Source: Brevibacterium moorei
GTDB taxonomy: Bacteria > Actinomycetota > Actinomycetes > Actinomycetales > Brevibacteriaceae
DNA: 64,000 bases
Assembly: GCF_024580735.1 (NCBI RefSeq)
Contig: NZ_JANIJX010000002.1
Location: forward strand, 1 to 64,000
Direction: 5' to 3'
In this document: positions 24,304-32,057 of the stretch, one piece after another
Numbering within the stretch: position 1 is the stretch's first letter
How the letters are laid out: the number at the start of each line of letters is the position of its first letter
Position numbers and translations under genes: made by a program
The notes under the pieces: model-generated
Databases searched by the model: none
What the model was told of the DNA's origin: nothing
Seen by the model: only the letters and a program-made list of their open reading frames with translations

Positions 24304-25919
24304 GTCCAGCTCCCGGTGATGTGCCAGGTGCCGGCCGTGCAGGTCAGGAGTAGGGCTTCGCCGGTGTCCAGGAGCACTTGGAGTCGGACGTGGTAGAGCG
24401 GGGCGGGTTCCCACCAGCGGGCTTCGACGGGCCAGGGGGCCGAGTGGGCTGCGATGGCGTGGCGGCCGGTGGTCGTGTGCAGCCAGGCGGGTGCGGTGTC
24501 CAGGCCGTCGGGGCGGGCGGTGACGGGGGTGCCGGTGGCATCGGTCAGGTGGACGGGGGTGGTGCCGACCATGAGTGGTGTGGGGGTGGGCAGGTGGCCG
24601 GGCCAGGGCGCGGTGGCCGAGCGGTGGCCGGCGGGTGTCTGTTGCCAGGGCGTCCACAGGTTGGTCTCCGCTGCGTCCAGGCCACCTTGGATTCCGGGGG
24701 TGCGCACGGCGTCGGTGCCGAAGAGTCCCTGGATGCGTTCGAGGGTGCTGGAGACGTGGCCGGTGCTGGTGTCGAACAGGCTGGTCTGGGTTTCCAGGGG
24801 CGCGCACAGTTCGACGGCCGTCAGTTCGATGGTGGTGATGCCATCGGCGTCCTCGGGTGCGGGGTCGGTGGTTCCCACATCGGTGAGGAGGGATTGGGAT
24901 TGCCAGCGGATGCGGTCGGCGATGGTGTTCTCGTCCATCGTCTCCAACCGCCAGGTCCGCTGTTGGAGTGCTCCGGTGACGGTGTGCAGGCCGATGCCGA
25001 TCTGGGTGCAGACGTGGCCGGTTGCGCGGATGTCGGTCAGGAAGTCCGTGGCCAGGGTGCGGGCGGTGAAGGAGAGCACGTCCGTGTTCGCGCTCGGCGG
25101 TTCCAGGTGGGTGCCGACGTGGTGTTCTCTGGTGCGGGCGTGGTCGATCGGCAGCCGGTCCTCATGGCCGGCGGCCAGGTGCCAGGCGCGCAGGCCGGCG
25201 GCGGCGAAGCGTTCGAAGACCTGGGCTGCGGGGAGTTCGGCGAGTGCGCCCAGGGTGTGCAGGCCCAGGGCGTGGAGGGTGTCGGTGAGGGTCGGCGGGG
25301 TCGTCTCCAGGCGGGCCAGTTCGTCGATGGGCTGGCCGGCGAGGAAGTCCGCGGTGTGCCCGGGTGGGACGAGCTGTGAGGTTTCGGCTGCCAGGAGGGC
25401 GGCGAAGGTGGAGTCGGCCACGCCGGCGAAGACCTCCCAGCCGGTTCGATCGGTCAGCGCGATCAGGAGGTGTTCGACCCAGCCGGCCTCCCCCGTGCCC
25501 GGGTGTGCGTCCGGGTATGCGTCCGGTTCCGAGTGGTGGTGGGGCAGGGCGTGCAGGGGGACGGTGATGGTGCCGGGGCGCAGCAGGGTGAAGCGTGCCA
25601 CGAGGTCTTCGAGCACGGTCACGGCGGTGGCGAAGGTCCGGTGTTCGGCCTCGGTGTCCCTGGGGTGGATCGTCAGGTGCGGCAGGCGGGCACGGGCGGC
25701 GCGTTTCGTCATGCCGGGCAGGACGCCCGCAGTGCGTGCCGGGGCGTTCGCCGTGTGGATCCGGCCGGCGGCCAGCACCGCGATGGGGGCCGTCGGGGGC
25801 AGGCCGTGGGTCAGGCCGGCGGCCAGGGCCGGCCAGTCGGGGACGGTCAGGACGAGGGTGCGGCGGGTCGGCGCGGAGCCGGCCTGGGCGGGTGCCTGCG
25901 TTGCCGGGTCAGTCGACAC
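24300..25919 (-). CDS. imuB: ImuB, catalytically inactive Y-family polymerase of the mutasome
   Basis: The 539-residue protein is Y-family-like but lacks the acidic catalytic motif: the first strand reads LVLTVPDWPAL instead of a D-F-D/E pattern. This matches ImuB adaptors, which bring DnaE2 to the sliding clamp. QTSLF near residue 378-382 fits the beta-clamp-binding consensus QxxLF. The C-terminal part beyond 480 is the ImuB tail. GTG 25919 has GGAGG eight bases upstream and overlaps imuA' by 11 bases. It is the middle gene of a coupled imuA'-imuB-dnaE2 operon. Confidence 0.9.
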   Translation of the reverse strand: MSTDPATQAPAQAGSAPTRRTLVLTVPDWPALAAGLTHGLPPTAPIAVLAAGRIHTANAPARTAGVLPGMTKRAARARLPHLTIHPRDTEAEHRTFATAVTVLEDLVARFTLLRPGTITVPLHALPHHHSEPDAYPDAHPGTGEAGWVEHLLIALTDRTGWEVFAGVADSTFAALLAAETSQLVPPGHTADFLAGQPIDELARLETTPPTLTDTLHALGLHTLGALAELPAAQVFERFAAAGLRAWHLAAGHEDRLPIDHARTREHHVGTHLEPPSANTDVLSFTARTLATDFLTDIRATGHVCTQIGIGLHTVTGALQQRTWRLETMDENTIADRIRWQSQSLLTDVGTTDPAPEDADGITTIELTAVELCAPLETQTSLFDTSTGHVSSTLERIQGLFGTDAVRTPGIQGGLDAAETNLWTPWQQTPAGHRSATAPWPGHLPTPTPLMVGTTPVHLTDATGTPVTARPDGLDTAPAWLHTTTGRHAIAAHSAPWPVEARWWEPAPLYHVRLQVLLDTGEALLLTCTAGTWHITGSWT

Positions 25920-26628
25920 TGTGCAGCCTCCGCTCCGGCTGTGGCGTCTCCGGTGCATGGGTGGCGCCCGCCCGGCCGTGGTGGTCGGGCAGGAGGAGTG
26001 AGTGCCGGCCCGTTGTGGGATTGTCCACCGTGATTCGGGCCTCGCGCAGGCGGCCGCAGCCCTGCCCCAGACCCGTCCAGTGGCAGCCGGAGACCGTCAG
26101 GGAATCCCGGTCGGCCGGCCTGCCGCCCTGGCGGGCCGGCCGGTGCGGGCCGGCGTGGGTTCCGGGCGCCGGTGTCAGGAGGACCAGGCCGGCGCTGCGC
26201 TCGCGGACCCGGGCGGCCAGGCGCTGTTCCTCTCCCCCAGTCAGGTGGAAAGGGACGCGGGTGATGAGGATGTCGATGGACTCCAGGAGGATCGAGGTGG
26301 CGCGCAGCCAGTCGCCCGGCGGCACCTGCACGTCGACGAAGTGGTCCGAGTCGATGCCCAGGTCCAGGATCGTCCGGGTGGAGGTCGAGCCGATGTTGAG
26401 GGTGGCGCACCAGGTGCCCTGTGCCGTGGCCCCTGCGGCGGTGGCCAGGGCCAGCAGCAGGGCGTGCGGGCCCGAGATGGTGAGGATGCCGCCGCGCGGC
26501 AGGCCGCCGTGGGCGAAGAGGCGCTGCAGGACTCCGGTGACGGGGAAGGTCGGCCGGGTCAGTGTTGCGGCGTAGCCGATGCCGGGCAGGCTGCTCAGTG
26601 CTCTCAGCTGTGCGGATTGTGCTGCCAT
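25909..26628 (-). CDS. imuA': ImuA'-like RecA-fold mutasome protein
   Basis: The 239-residue protein is RecA-like. GVLQRLFAHGGLPRGG, then the degenerate nucleotide-loop region ISGPHALLLAL (about 52-62), occupy the place of Walker A but lack the GKT signature. Family members act with ImuB and DnaE2 in damage-induced mutagenesis and may counter RecA filaments. It is first in the operon. ATG 26628 lies seven bases past a good -10 element, so the transcript appears leaderless and no ribosome site is needed. A LexA-type box overlaps the promoter. Confidence 0.85.
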   Translation of the reverse strand: MAAQSAQLRALSSLPGIGYAATLTRPTFPVTGVLQRLFAHGGLPRGGILTISGPHALLLALATAAGATAQGTWCATLNIGSTSTRTILDLGIDSDHFVDVQVPPGDWLRATSILLESIDILITRVPFHLTGGEEQRLAARVRERSAGLVLLTPAPGTHAGPHRPARQGGRPADRDSLTVSGCHWTGLGQGCGRLREARITVDNPTTGRHSLLLPDHHGRAGATHAPETPQPERRLHSVD

Positions 26629-26634
26629 GGGATT

Positions 26635-26663
26635 ATTATCGAACTCCTGTTCTAATGAATCAA
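26635..26663 (-). promoter_or_regulatory. imuA' promoter, leaderless type
   Basis: On the minus strand TTGATT (26663-26658) is separated by exactly 17 bases from GATAAT (26640-26635). The start codon A is seven bases past the -10, the expected +1. Translation would start at the first nucleotide of the mRNA. Confidence 0.65.
26639..26654. promoter_or_regulatory. LexA-type SOS box 1
   Basis: TCGAACTCCTGTTCTA matches the actinobacterial SOS consensus TCGAAC-N4-GTTCGA at 11 of 12 positions. It covers the spacer and edge of the -10 of the imuA' promoter, ideal for repression. Confidence 0.85.
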
Positions 26664-26669
26664 CATGAT

Positions 26670-26685
26670 TCGAATATGTGTTCTA
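26670..26685. promoter_or_regulatory. LexA-type SOS box 2
   Basis: TCGAATATGTGTTCTA matches the SOS consensus at 10 of 12 positions. It lies 31 bases from box 1, upstream of the imuA' -35 and 54 bases before trmL. It could strengthen repression of imuA' or affect the divergent gene. Confidence 0.65.
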
Positions 26686-26739
26686 CTCTGTTCCCGACTC
26701 TAGGACGGGGCACGGACACGGCCCGTCTAGACTTGATCC

Positions 26740-27207
26740 GTGACTTTGCAGATCGTCTTCCACACCCCGGAAATCCCCGGCAACACCGGCAACGCCATCC
26801 GCCTGGCGGCCGTCACCGGCGCCCACCTCCACTTAGTCGAGCCCCTGGGCTTCGACCTGACCGATGCGAAACTGCGGCGCGCCGGCCTGGACTACCACGA
26901 CCTGGCCCACGTCACCGTGCATCCGGACCTCGAACACCTGTGGGCCGAACTCGGCCACCGGCGCGTCATCGCCTTCACCGGACACGTCGCCGAGCACTTC
27001 CAGGACGTGAGCTACGACGGCGACGATGTGCTCATGTTCGGCCGCGAGTCCACCGGCCTGCCAGAAGAGGTGCTGGCCGATGAGCATGTGGACCTGCGTG
27101 TGCGTATCCCGATGCTGCCGGCCCGCCGGTCACTCAACCTGGCCAATTCCGCGGCCATCGGCATCTACGAGGCCTGGCGGCAGCTGGGATATCCCGGCGG
27201 GCTCTGA
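26740..27207 (+). CDS. trmL: tRNA (cytidine/uridine-34-2'-O)-methyltransferase
   Basis: The 155-residue protein has the minimal SPOUT length of TrmL/YibK. It opens with IVFHTPEIPGNTGNAIRL, a family hallmark, has LMFGRESTGLPEEVL in the middle and the knotted SAM site RSLNLANSAAIGIYEA at 128-143. It methylates the wobble ribose of tRNA-Leu species. The start is GTG 26740. It is divergent from the imu operon, and the spacer contains the SOS boxes. Confidence 0.93.
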   Translation: MTLQIVFHTPEIPGNTGNAIRLAAVTGAHLHLVEPLGFDLTDAKLRRAGLDYHDLAHVTVHPDLEHLWAELGHRRVIAFTGHVAEHFQDVSYDGDDVLMFGRESTGLPEEVLADEHVDLRVRIPMLPARRSLNLANSAAIGIYEAWRQLGYPGGL

Positions 27208-27228
27208 GCCCGGCGTAGAATCGCACCC

Positions 27229-28080
27229 ATGGCCAGAAAAGCACTCACCGTTGCAGGAAACGACGTCACCGGCGGCGCCGGACAGGCAGCCGATCTGAAG
27301 ATGTTCGAGGAGTACGGGGTCTTCGGCGCGACCGTCCTGACCTGCATCGTCACCTTCCACGGGGAAGAGGGCTTCGCCAAGGACTTCCGGCATGCGATCG
27401 AGTTCCTCGACACGGACCTGATCGCCCGCCAGCTCGATTCGGCCCTGTCCGTCCACGATTTCGACGTCATCAAGTCCGGGATGCTGGGCTCGGCGGAATC
27501 GGCCCTGCTGCTGGCCGAGCGACTGCGCGATCGGCGCGGGCGGGCGGGCTCCCTGCCCTTCGTGTTCGACCCCGTGCTGGTCAGCAAGGGCACCGGCACC
27601 ATGGTGGATCTGGGCGACCTGTTCGTTAAACACCTGGTGCCGCTTGCCACCGTCATCACCCCGAACCTGGACGAGGCCGCGGCCCTGACCGGCGCCGATG
27701 CGCTGCACACCCCGCAGGAGATGGCCGAGGCGGCACGGGCCATCCACGCGATGGGCGCGGCCAACGTCGTGGTCAAGGGCGGCGCCCGCCTGGACGGGGC
27801 AGAGGCCCTCGACGTCTTCTACGACGGGCACGAGGCCACTGTGCTGGCCTCGACGAAAGTCAACAACGACCTGGTCAACGGCGCAGGCTGCTCCTTCGCC
27901 TCCGCGATCGCCGCGGGTGTGGCCACCGGATTGCCGGTGGACCGTGCCGTGTTCACCGCCAAGGAGAAGGTCGCCCACGGAATCGCCAGGGCGCTGGACA
28001 ACGCCACCGGCGTCCGCTCCCTCTACCAGGCCGCCGGCCGCTGCGAGCCCGATGAGCGGATCAGCGTCCGCCGACTGTGA
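27229..28080 (+). CDS. pdxK: PfkB-like pyridoxal/hydroxymethylpyrimidine kinase
   Basis: The 283-residue ribokinase-fold enzyme belongs to the ThiD/PdxK group. AGNDVTGGAGQAADLK at the N-terminus binds the vitamin, FDPVLVSKGT is the central motif, and the catalytic loop VNGAGCSFASAIAAG near 220 has Cys rather than the usual Asp after GAG-type glycines. That GAGC variant is typical of PdxK-like bifunctional kinases in Gram-positives (B. subtilis PdxK). It phosphorylates pyridoxal and possibly HMP. It follows trmL by 21 bases and precedes a PhzF gene. Confidence 0.8.
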   Translation: MARKALTVAGNDVTGGAGQAADLKMFEEYGVFGATVLTCIVTFHGEEGFAKDFRHAIEFLDTDLIARQLDSALSVHDFDVIKSGMLGSAESALLLAERLRDRRGRAGSLPFVFDPVLVSKGTGTMVDLGDLFVKHLVPLATVITPNLDEAAALTGADALHTPQEMAEAARAIHAMGAANVVVKGGARLDGAEALDVFYDGHEATVLASTKVNNDLVNGAGCSFASAIAAGVATGLPVDRAVFTAKEKVAHGIARALDNATGVRSLYQAAGRCEPDERISVRRL

Positions 28081-28102
28081 GGCCGAACATAGACTGGCGT
28101 CC

Positions 28103-28963
28103 ATGAGCACTCATCGTTTCTCCCAGGTCGACGTCTTCGCCTCCGGTCCGATCAGCGGCAATCCCGTGGCGGTCGTCCACGATGCGGATGATCTCAGCGA
28201 GGCGCAGATGGCAGCCTTCGCCAGGTGGACCAACCTCTCGGAGACGACCTTCCTGTCGCGCGCCGGCGATCCGCGGGCGGACTACCGGCTGCGGATCTTC
28301 ACCCCGGGTGGGGAACTGCCCTTCGCCGGACACCCCACCCTGGGCTCGGCGCACGCCTGGCTGGCCGCGAACGCCGCGGGCACACGGCAGGGGCTTATCC
28401 AGGAGTGCGGCCTGGGGCTGATCGAGCTGCGCATCGCCGCAGACGGCTCCCTGGCCTTCGCGGCTCCCGGGTTCGTGCGCACGGGCTCCCCGAATGGGAC
28501 CGAGTTGGCGCATGCGCTCGACGTCCTGGGTATCGCCGATGAGGACGTCCTGGACGCCCAGTGGATCGACAATGGTCCGGGCTGGTTGGGCCTGTGGCTG
28601 CGCGATGCCGCCACCGTGCTGGATGTGGAGCCGGACTTCGCGCGCTTCGCCGGCAGCGCACTGGGCGTGCTGGGCGCCTATCCCCCGGTAGCCGAAACCG
28701 GTGCCGGTCAGCCCGTGGCCGATGTGGAGGTCCGCGCATTCCTCCCCGACGGCGGGGTTCCCGAGGACCCTGTCACCGGGAGCCTGTGCGCGGGGTTCGC
28801 CCGGTGGCTGGTTCCGTCGGGCAGGCTACCGGAGCACTATACGGTCTCGCAGGGCACCCGCCTGGGGCGAGCGGGCAGGGTGACGATCGACCGGGATGCC
28901 GATGGGACGATCTGGGTGGGCGGCCGAGCGGTGACGACCGTGTCCGGGACCGTCGAACTCTAG
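28103..28963 (+). CDS. PhzF-family isomerase/epimerase
   Basis: The 286-residue protein shows the PhzF double hot-dog-like fold with diaminopimelate epimerase topology. QVDVFASGPISGNPVAVV opens it, and the active-site Glu is in WTNLSETTFL (position 46). RIFTPGGELPFAGHPTLGSA and PEDPVTGSLCAGFARWL are the two family motifs. Outside phenazine producers its substrates are mostly unknown. ATG 28103 is 22 bases after pdxK, on the same strand. Confidence 0.88.
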   Translation: MSTHRFSQVDVFASGPISGNPVAVVHDADDLSEAQMAAFARWTNLSETTFLSRAGDPRADYRLRIFTPGGELPFAGHPTLGSAHAWLAANAAGTRQGLIQECGLGLIELRIAADGSLAFAAPGFVRTGSPNGTELAHALDVLGIADEDVLDAQWIDNGPGWLGLWLRDAATVLDVEPDFARFAGSALGVLGAYPPVAETGAGQPVADVEVRAFLPDGGVPEDPVTGSLCAGFARWLVPSGRLPEHYTVSQGTRLGRAGRVTIDRDADGTIWVGGRAVTTVSGTVEL

Positions 28964-28989
28964 GCAGGACGGGCCGACGGTGGAGGAGA

Positions 28990-29508
28990 TCAGCGCCGGA
29001 CCATGCGGATCTCCACGAGGCCCTTGAGGTCAGGATCGCTCTTCTCCTCGCCGTCCGGATGGAAACCGTTCTTCTCGTAGAACCTCCTGGCGCGGGGATT
29101 GTCCTTGGCGACCCACAGCATCGCCGGCCGCCCGTCCAGCGCACCGTCGAGCAGCGCCTGCCCGATCCCGGTGCCGTAGACCTCGGACAGGACGTAGATC
29201 GCTGCGAGCTCTTCCGGAACGGGTGAGTCCTCGTCCCGCGTCGGGGTGCGCAGGGCGAACCCCACGATCTCCCCATCGAGCTCGGCGACCAGGGTTCGGG
29301 CGACGTACTCGGGAAGTGCGGTGCCCCGACTCCACAGGGCGCGGCGCTGAACCATGGCCTGGGTGCCGTAGAAATGCTCGGGCAGGAGGTCACCATAGGC
29401 CTCGCGCCAACCGGTGACATGGACGAGGGCCAGCCCGTCGGCGTCGGCCGGCGTCGGATGCCGGATCGTCCATGCGACTTCTTCGTGTGCAGACGTTTCC
29501 TCGGTCAT
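28990..29508 (-). CDS. GNAT N-acetyltransferase
   Basis: The 172-residue protein starts at ATG 29508. It has the GNAT fold: TIRHPTPADADGLALVHVTGW at the start, and the AAIYVLSEVYGTGIGQALLDGAL strand-loop with the acetyl-CoA pyrophosphate site (V..G.G.G). ARRFYEKNGFHPDGEE marks the final strands. Phosphinothricin-type and TTR-type acetyltransferases share this layout. Its 3' end faces the PhzF gene. Substrate unknown. Confidence 0.85.
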   Translation of the reverse strand: MTEETSAHEEVAWTIRHPTPADADGLALVHVTGWREAYGDLLPEHFYGTQAMVQRRALWSRGTALPEYVARTLVAELDGEIVGFALRTPTRDEDSPVPEELAAIYVLSEVYGTGIGQALLDGALDGRPAMLWVAKDNPRARRFYEKNGFHPDGEEKSDPDLKGLVEIRMVRR

Positions 29509-29621
29509 GCCCCATACCCTAGCCCGTCTCTGTGCGAATCCAGTACTTTCCCTGGTCAATCTCCTTGCCACATTGCATGATGGAGCTCATATGGAACCCG
29601 CCCCAGACGGTACCGAACAGA

Positions 29622-29658
29622 TGTAGCATCTTGAATACGGACGCTACATTGCTACACT
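29622..29658 (+). promoter_or_regulatory. Promoter/operator of the RES-type pair
   Basis: TTGAAT (29631-29636) and TACACT (29653-29658) form a -35/-10 pair with a 16-base spacer. TGTAGC (29622-29627) and two copies of GCTACA (29643-29648, 29651-29656) overlay it as inverted and direct half-sites, as expected for antitoxin autorepression. Confidence 0.6.
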
Positions 29659-29683
29659 CGATACCAAGAGGCGAACAGGGGTG

Positions 29684-30331
29684 ATGGGCATGAACACCAC
29701 GCAGGTACCGGAGAACGTCGGCGTCCACGCCGGGGATGACCATATCGAGGTCACCGGGCTGAGCGAGGACGAGGTCAGGCAGGCCATTGCACTGTTCCAG
29801 GCCACGGGGCGCGAACAGCTGCGGGCCCGCTCCGCACTCTATGCCCACGTCAATCGCGCCATGGTGGATGCGGCGATCCCCCTGATTCCGGAGGCGACCG
29901 CACGGCAGGCGCAGCGGCTGGCAGCCAATCGGGAGGCCCTGCTGCTCGAACACGACCATGAGACCTACCGGTCCCTGGCCCAGAAGCGCCAATCGCGGGA
30001 GAGCTCCGCGCGCACCTGGGTCGCCCGGATGCGGGAGCGCGGCGACCTGTTCACGCTCAAGGTCGCCGGGCAGACGATCATCCCGGCCCTGCAACTGACC
30101 GCGGATGGGACCCTCGAAGCATCCATGACCCCGCTGGTGCGCACCCTGCTGGCCGCCGGGATGAACGGCTGGTCCCTATGGGCCTGGCTGACCAGCCCGT
30201 CCGGCCTACTCAGCGGTGGGATCCCCGCGGAAGTCGTTGGCGACAATCCCCGGCGGGCACTGCGGGCCGCGACCCGGATGGCAGCGGAACTGGAGTTGAC
30301 GCAGCGGCCGGTCAGCGCCGAGGTCGCGTGA
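29684..30331 (+). CDS. Antitoxin-like partner of RES toxin (MbcA/ParS-like C-terminus)
   Basis: The protein of about 215 residues lies directly before a RES-domain gene and overlaps it by four bases (GTGA). The C-terminal 80 residues contain W-S-L-W-A-W-L-T-S-P, LSGGIPAEVVGDNP and RRALRAATRMA, the pattern of the Xre/MbcA/ParS toxin-binding region that plugs RES active sites. The N-terminal 130 residues are helical and charged; a clear HTH is not obvious and the protein is longer than usual MbcA (about 110). ATG 29684 or 29690 are both possible. The operator-like repeats upstream fit autoregulation. Confidence 0.65.
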   Translation: MGMNTTQVPENVGVHAGDDHIEVTGLSEDEVRQAIALFQATGREQLRARSALYAHVNRAMVDAAIPLIPEATARQAQRLAANREALLLEHDHETYRSLAQKRQSRESSARTWVARMRERGDLFTLKVAGQTIIPALQLTADGTLEASMTPLVRTLLAAGMNGWSLWAWLTSPSGLLSGGIPAEVVGDNPRRALRAATRMAAELELTQRPVSAEVA

Positions 30332-31080
30332 GGAACTCGTTTCCGGAGCAGGACCTGGACTGCCCGGATCCGGAGGGCTGCCCCGTCGCAGTGACTCGGC
30401 TGGTGGACTGTGCGAGGGCGGGGCGGATGCCGGTGGCCCAGTTCCCTGCCGGGCGGGAATGGTACCGCGTCTATGATGCGCAGGACGGGTATTTCCAGGC
30501 CAACCCCGGCTATGGCGATACTCGCTTCGCGCCCTTCGACGCCGTGCGCACCGGGGCGCGCGTGCCCACGCTCTACCTCGCCGAGGACCTGGAGTCAGCT
30601 CTTTTGGAGACCAGTCTGCACAATGTCGCGCAGGCCCATCCGCGCATCGTGGACGAAAGGACCCTGTTGGGCAAACTCCATGCCCGTATCCGGACTCCGC
30701 ATCAGCTGCGGCTGGCCGATCTGCGCGATCAGCGTCTGGTGGAGTTGGGGGTGAAGCGCTCCGGCATCGCCTCCAGTGATCCGGAACACTATCCCTGTAC
30801 CCGCACAGTGGCGCGGGAGATCCATACCCAGGGTCAGGGTGGAACCGCACTCCAGGGGATCGTCTGGCATTCCCGGCAGGCCGAACTGGCAGGCACCCCC
30901 GCCCGGGAGGTCGTCGTGCTCTTCGCCGACCGGATCGCGATGGGCCGCGGGGTCTGGGATCTGGCCGCCAGCCGCAGTGCTTCCGGTGCCCTACTCGAGG
31001 GCACCGGCCGGCTCCTGCTCGATCGCCTGGCCGATGCCCTGTCCGTCGACATCGAGACCTCCGAGGAACTCGACCAGTAG
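30328..31080 (+). CDS. RES-domain toxin (NAD+-consuming)
   Basis: The 250-residue protein contains a RES domain from about residue 42. EWYRVYDAQ supplies the Arg, GDTRFAPFDAV, PTLYLAEDLESALLETSLH supplies the Glu, and LAASRSASGALLEGTG the Ser region. Family members such as MbcT degrade NAD+ or ADP-ribosylate targets and are neutralised by the upstream antitoxin. The N-terminal 40 residues contain two cysteines in a DCPDPEGC context. GTG 30328 overlaps the antitoxin stop, typical of a coupled toxin-antitoxin operon. Confidence 0.8.
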   Translation: MRNSFPEQDLDCPDPEGCPVAVTRLVDCARAGRMPVAQFPAGREWYRVYDAQDGYFQANPGYGDTRFAPFDAVRTGARVPTLYLAEDLESALLETSLHNVAQAHPRIVDERTLLGKLHARIRTPHQLRLADLRDQRLVELGVKRSGIASSDPEHYPCTRTVAREIHTQGQGGTALQGIVWHSRQAELAGTPAREVVVLFADRIAMGRGVWDLAASRSASGALLEGTGRLLLDRLADALSVDIETSEELDQ

Positions 31081-31119
31081 GGGGCGTGCAACGGCCGGCC
31101 GAATGGAACCTCGTGTGAA

Positions 31120-31184
31120 TGTCAAAAACTCTTGACATCATATGTCAATGATGCTTTACTTTTTTGTGTAAAGCATCATTGACA
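31120..31184 (+). promoter_or_regulatory. Promoter buried in stacked palindromes
   Basis: TTGACA (31132-31137) and TTTACT (31155-31160) form a promoter with a 17-base spacer. Three dyads overlay it: TGTCAA-N6-TTGACA (31120-31137), TTGACAT-CAT-ATGTCAA (31132-31148), and a perfect 17-bp inverted repeat (31143-31159 with 31168-31184, spacer TTTTTTGT). All share the TTGACA/TGTCAA half-site, fitting cooperative autorepression by the XRE protein encoded next. Confidence 0.75.
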
Positions 31185-31203
31185 TTGACGAAAGAGAGGT
31201 GCC

Positions 31204-31419
31204 ATGGTCGAAGCCCGGACGCCGGTCCCCACACTCAAGGGGCGGCGCAAAACCTCAGGGCTGACCCAAGCCCAGTTGGCGGGAACCGTCGGAGTCTCCC
31301 GTCAGACCATCATCTCGATCGAACGTGGCGACTACGCCCCCAGCGTCTACCTGGCCCTGCGCATCGCAGGCACCCTGGACGCGACCGTCGAAGACCTGTT
31401 CCCCTTGGAGGAATCATGA
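31204..31419 (+). CDS. XRE-family transcriptional regulator (small)
   Basis: The 71-residue protein is a bare Cro/CI-type helix-turn-helix of the YozG/YgzD group. It has LKGRRKTSGLTQAQLA, then the recognition helix VSRQTIISIERGDYAPS and the terminal LDATVEDLFPLEE. Such regulators usually precede a membrane protein gene and repress their own operon. GAGAGG lies before ATG 31204. Its stop overlaps the next start (ATGA). The upstream stacked palindromes are its likely operator. Confidence 0.9.
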   Translation: MVEARTPVPTLKGRRKTSGLTQAQLAGTVGVSRQTIISIERGDYAPSVYLALRIAGTLDATVEDLFPLEES

Positions 31420-31985
31420 CCGATAGCACACGACGCACCAATGAGTTCGCCGACCGTCTGGCGGGGCTGAATGACCCGTCGATGGGCGATGAACGCGAAC
31501 GCGACATCATCCTGCGGGCCTATGCACTGACCGCGACGGTCGGAACATATGTGAGCATCTGCGTGGGGATCCTCTTTGCGCTGATCGGGGCCGGCTTGTG
31601 GTCGCTCCTGCCCGTCTTGGCCAACGGGCTCACGGGTGTAGTGGCCGCCGGCTACTGCAAACGCGAAGGGGTCGACCTCAACCGGGCAACCCTGCGCACC
31701 ACCGGACGCCGCTTCGCAGTCACAATGACGATTGGGGCCGTGCTCGCCCTGTTCCTCGTCGCCGTTCTGGCCTATCACATGCAAACCGGTCAGCCGGTGA
31801 TCGATGTGGGCCTGGGCGGCTGGCCCACCGGCACCACCGGCTCATCGACCGCGACCGGCGGGGTGATCGGCGGTATTATCGGCGGGGCCGCCGTCATCGT
31901 CTTCATGGCCATCCGGCGCAGGCGCCAGCAGGTCCTAGACCTGCGCGATCGCGAAAGCGCCTGGGACGCGCCCGATGAGAACTGA
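31416..31985 (+). CDS. Membrane protein cotranscribed with XRE regulator
   Basis: The 189-residue protein has about four hydrophobic segments (about 45-63, 67-83, 105-124 and 152-168) and short charged ends. A Gly/Thr/Ser-rich stretch lies before the last helix (GGWPTGTTGSSTATGG). It resembles the loosely conserved DUF-type membrane partners of small XRE regulators in Gram-positives, whose role is unknown. GGAGG is five bases before ATG 31416, which overlaps the regulator's stop. A 17-bp hairpin terminator follows. Confidence 0.7.
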   Translation: MTDSTRRTNEFADRLAGLNDPSMGDERERDIILRAYALTATVGTYVSICVGILFALIGAGLWSLLPVLANGLTGVVAAGYCKREGVDLNRATLRTTGRRFAVTMTIGAVLALFLVAVLAYHMQTGQPVIDVGLGGWPTGTTGSSTATGGVIGGIIGGAAVIVFMAIRRRRQQVLDLRDRESAWDAPDEN

Positions 31986-32003
31986 TCGCCCCGCACCAAA
32001 AAA

Positions 32004-32043
32004 CACTGTGGCCCGCATCCTGTTACGGATGCGGGCCACAGTG
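32004..32043. terminator. Bidirectional 17-bp hairpin terminator
   Basis: CACTGTGGCCCGCATCC (32004-32020) pairs perfectly with 32027-32043 around TGTTAC. It lies between the converging membrane-protein gene and rpmE2. AAAAAA at 31998-32003 reads as a T-run on the minus strand, so it is a strong rpmE2 terminator. Confidence 0.85.
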
Positions 32044-32057
32044 CAGTGGAAAGAAGC

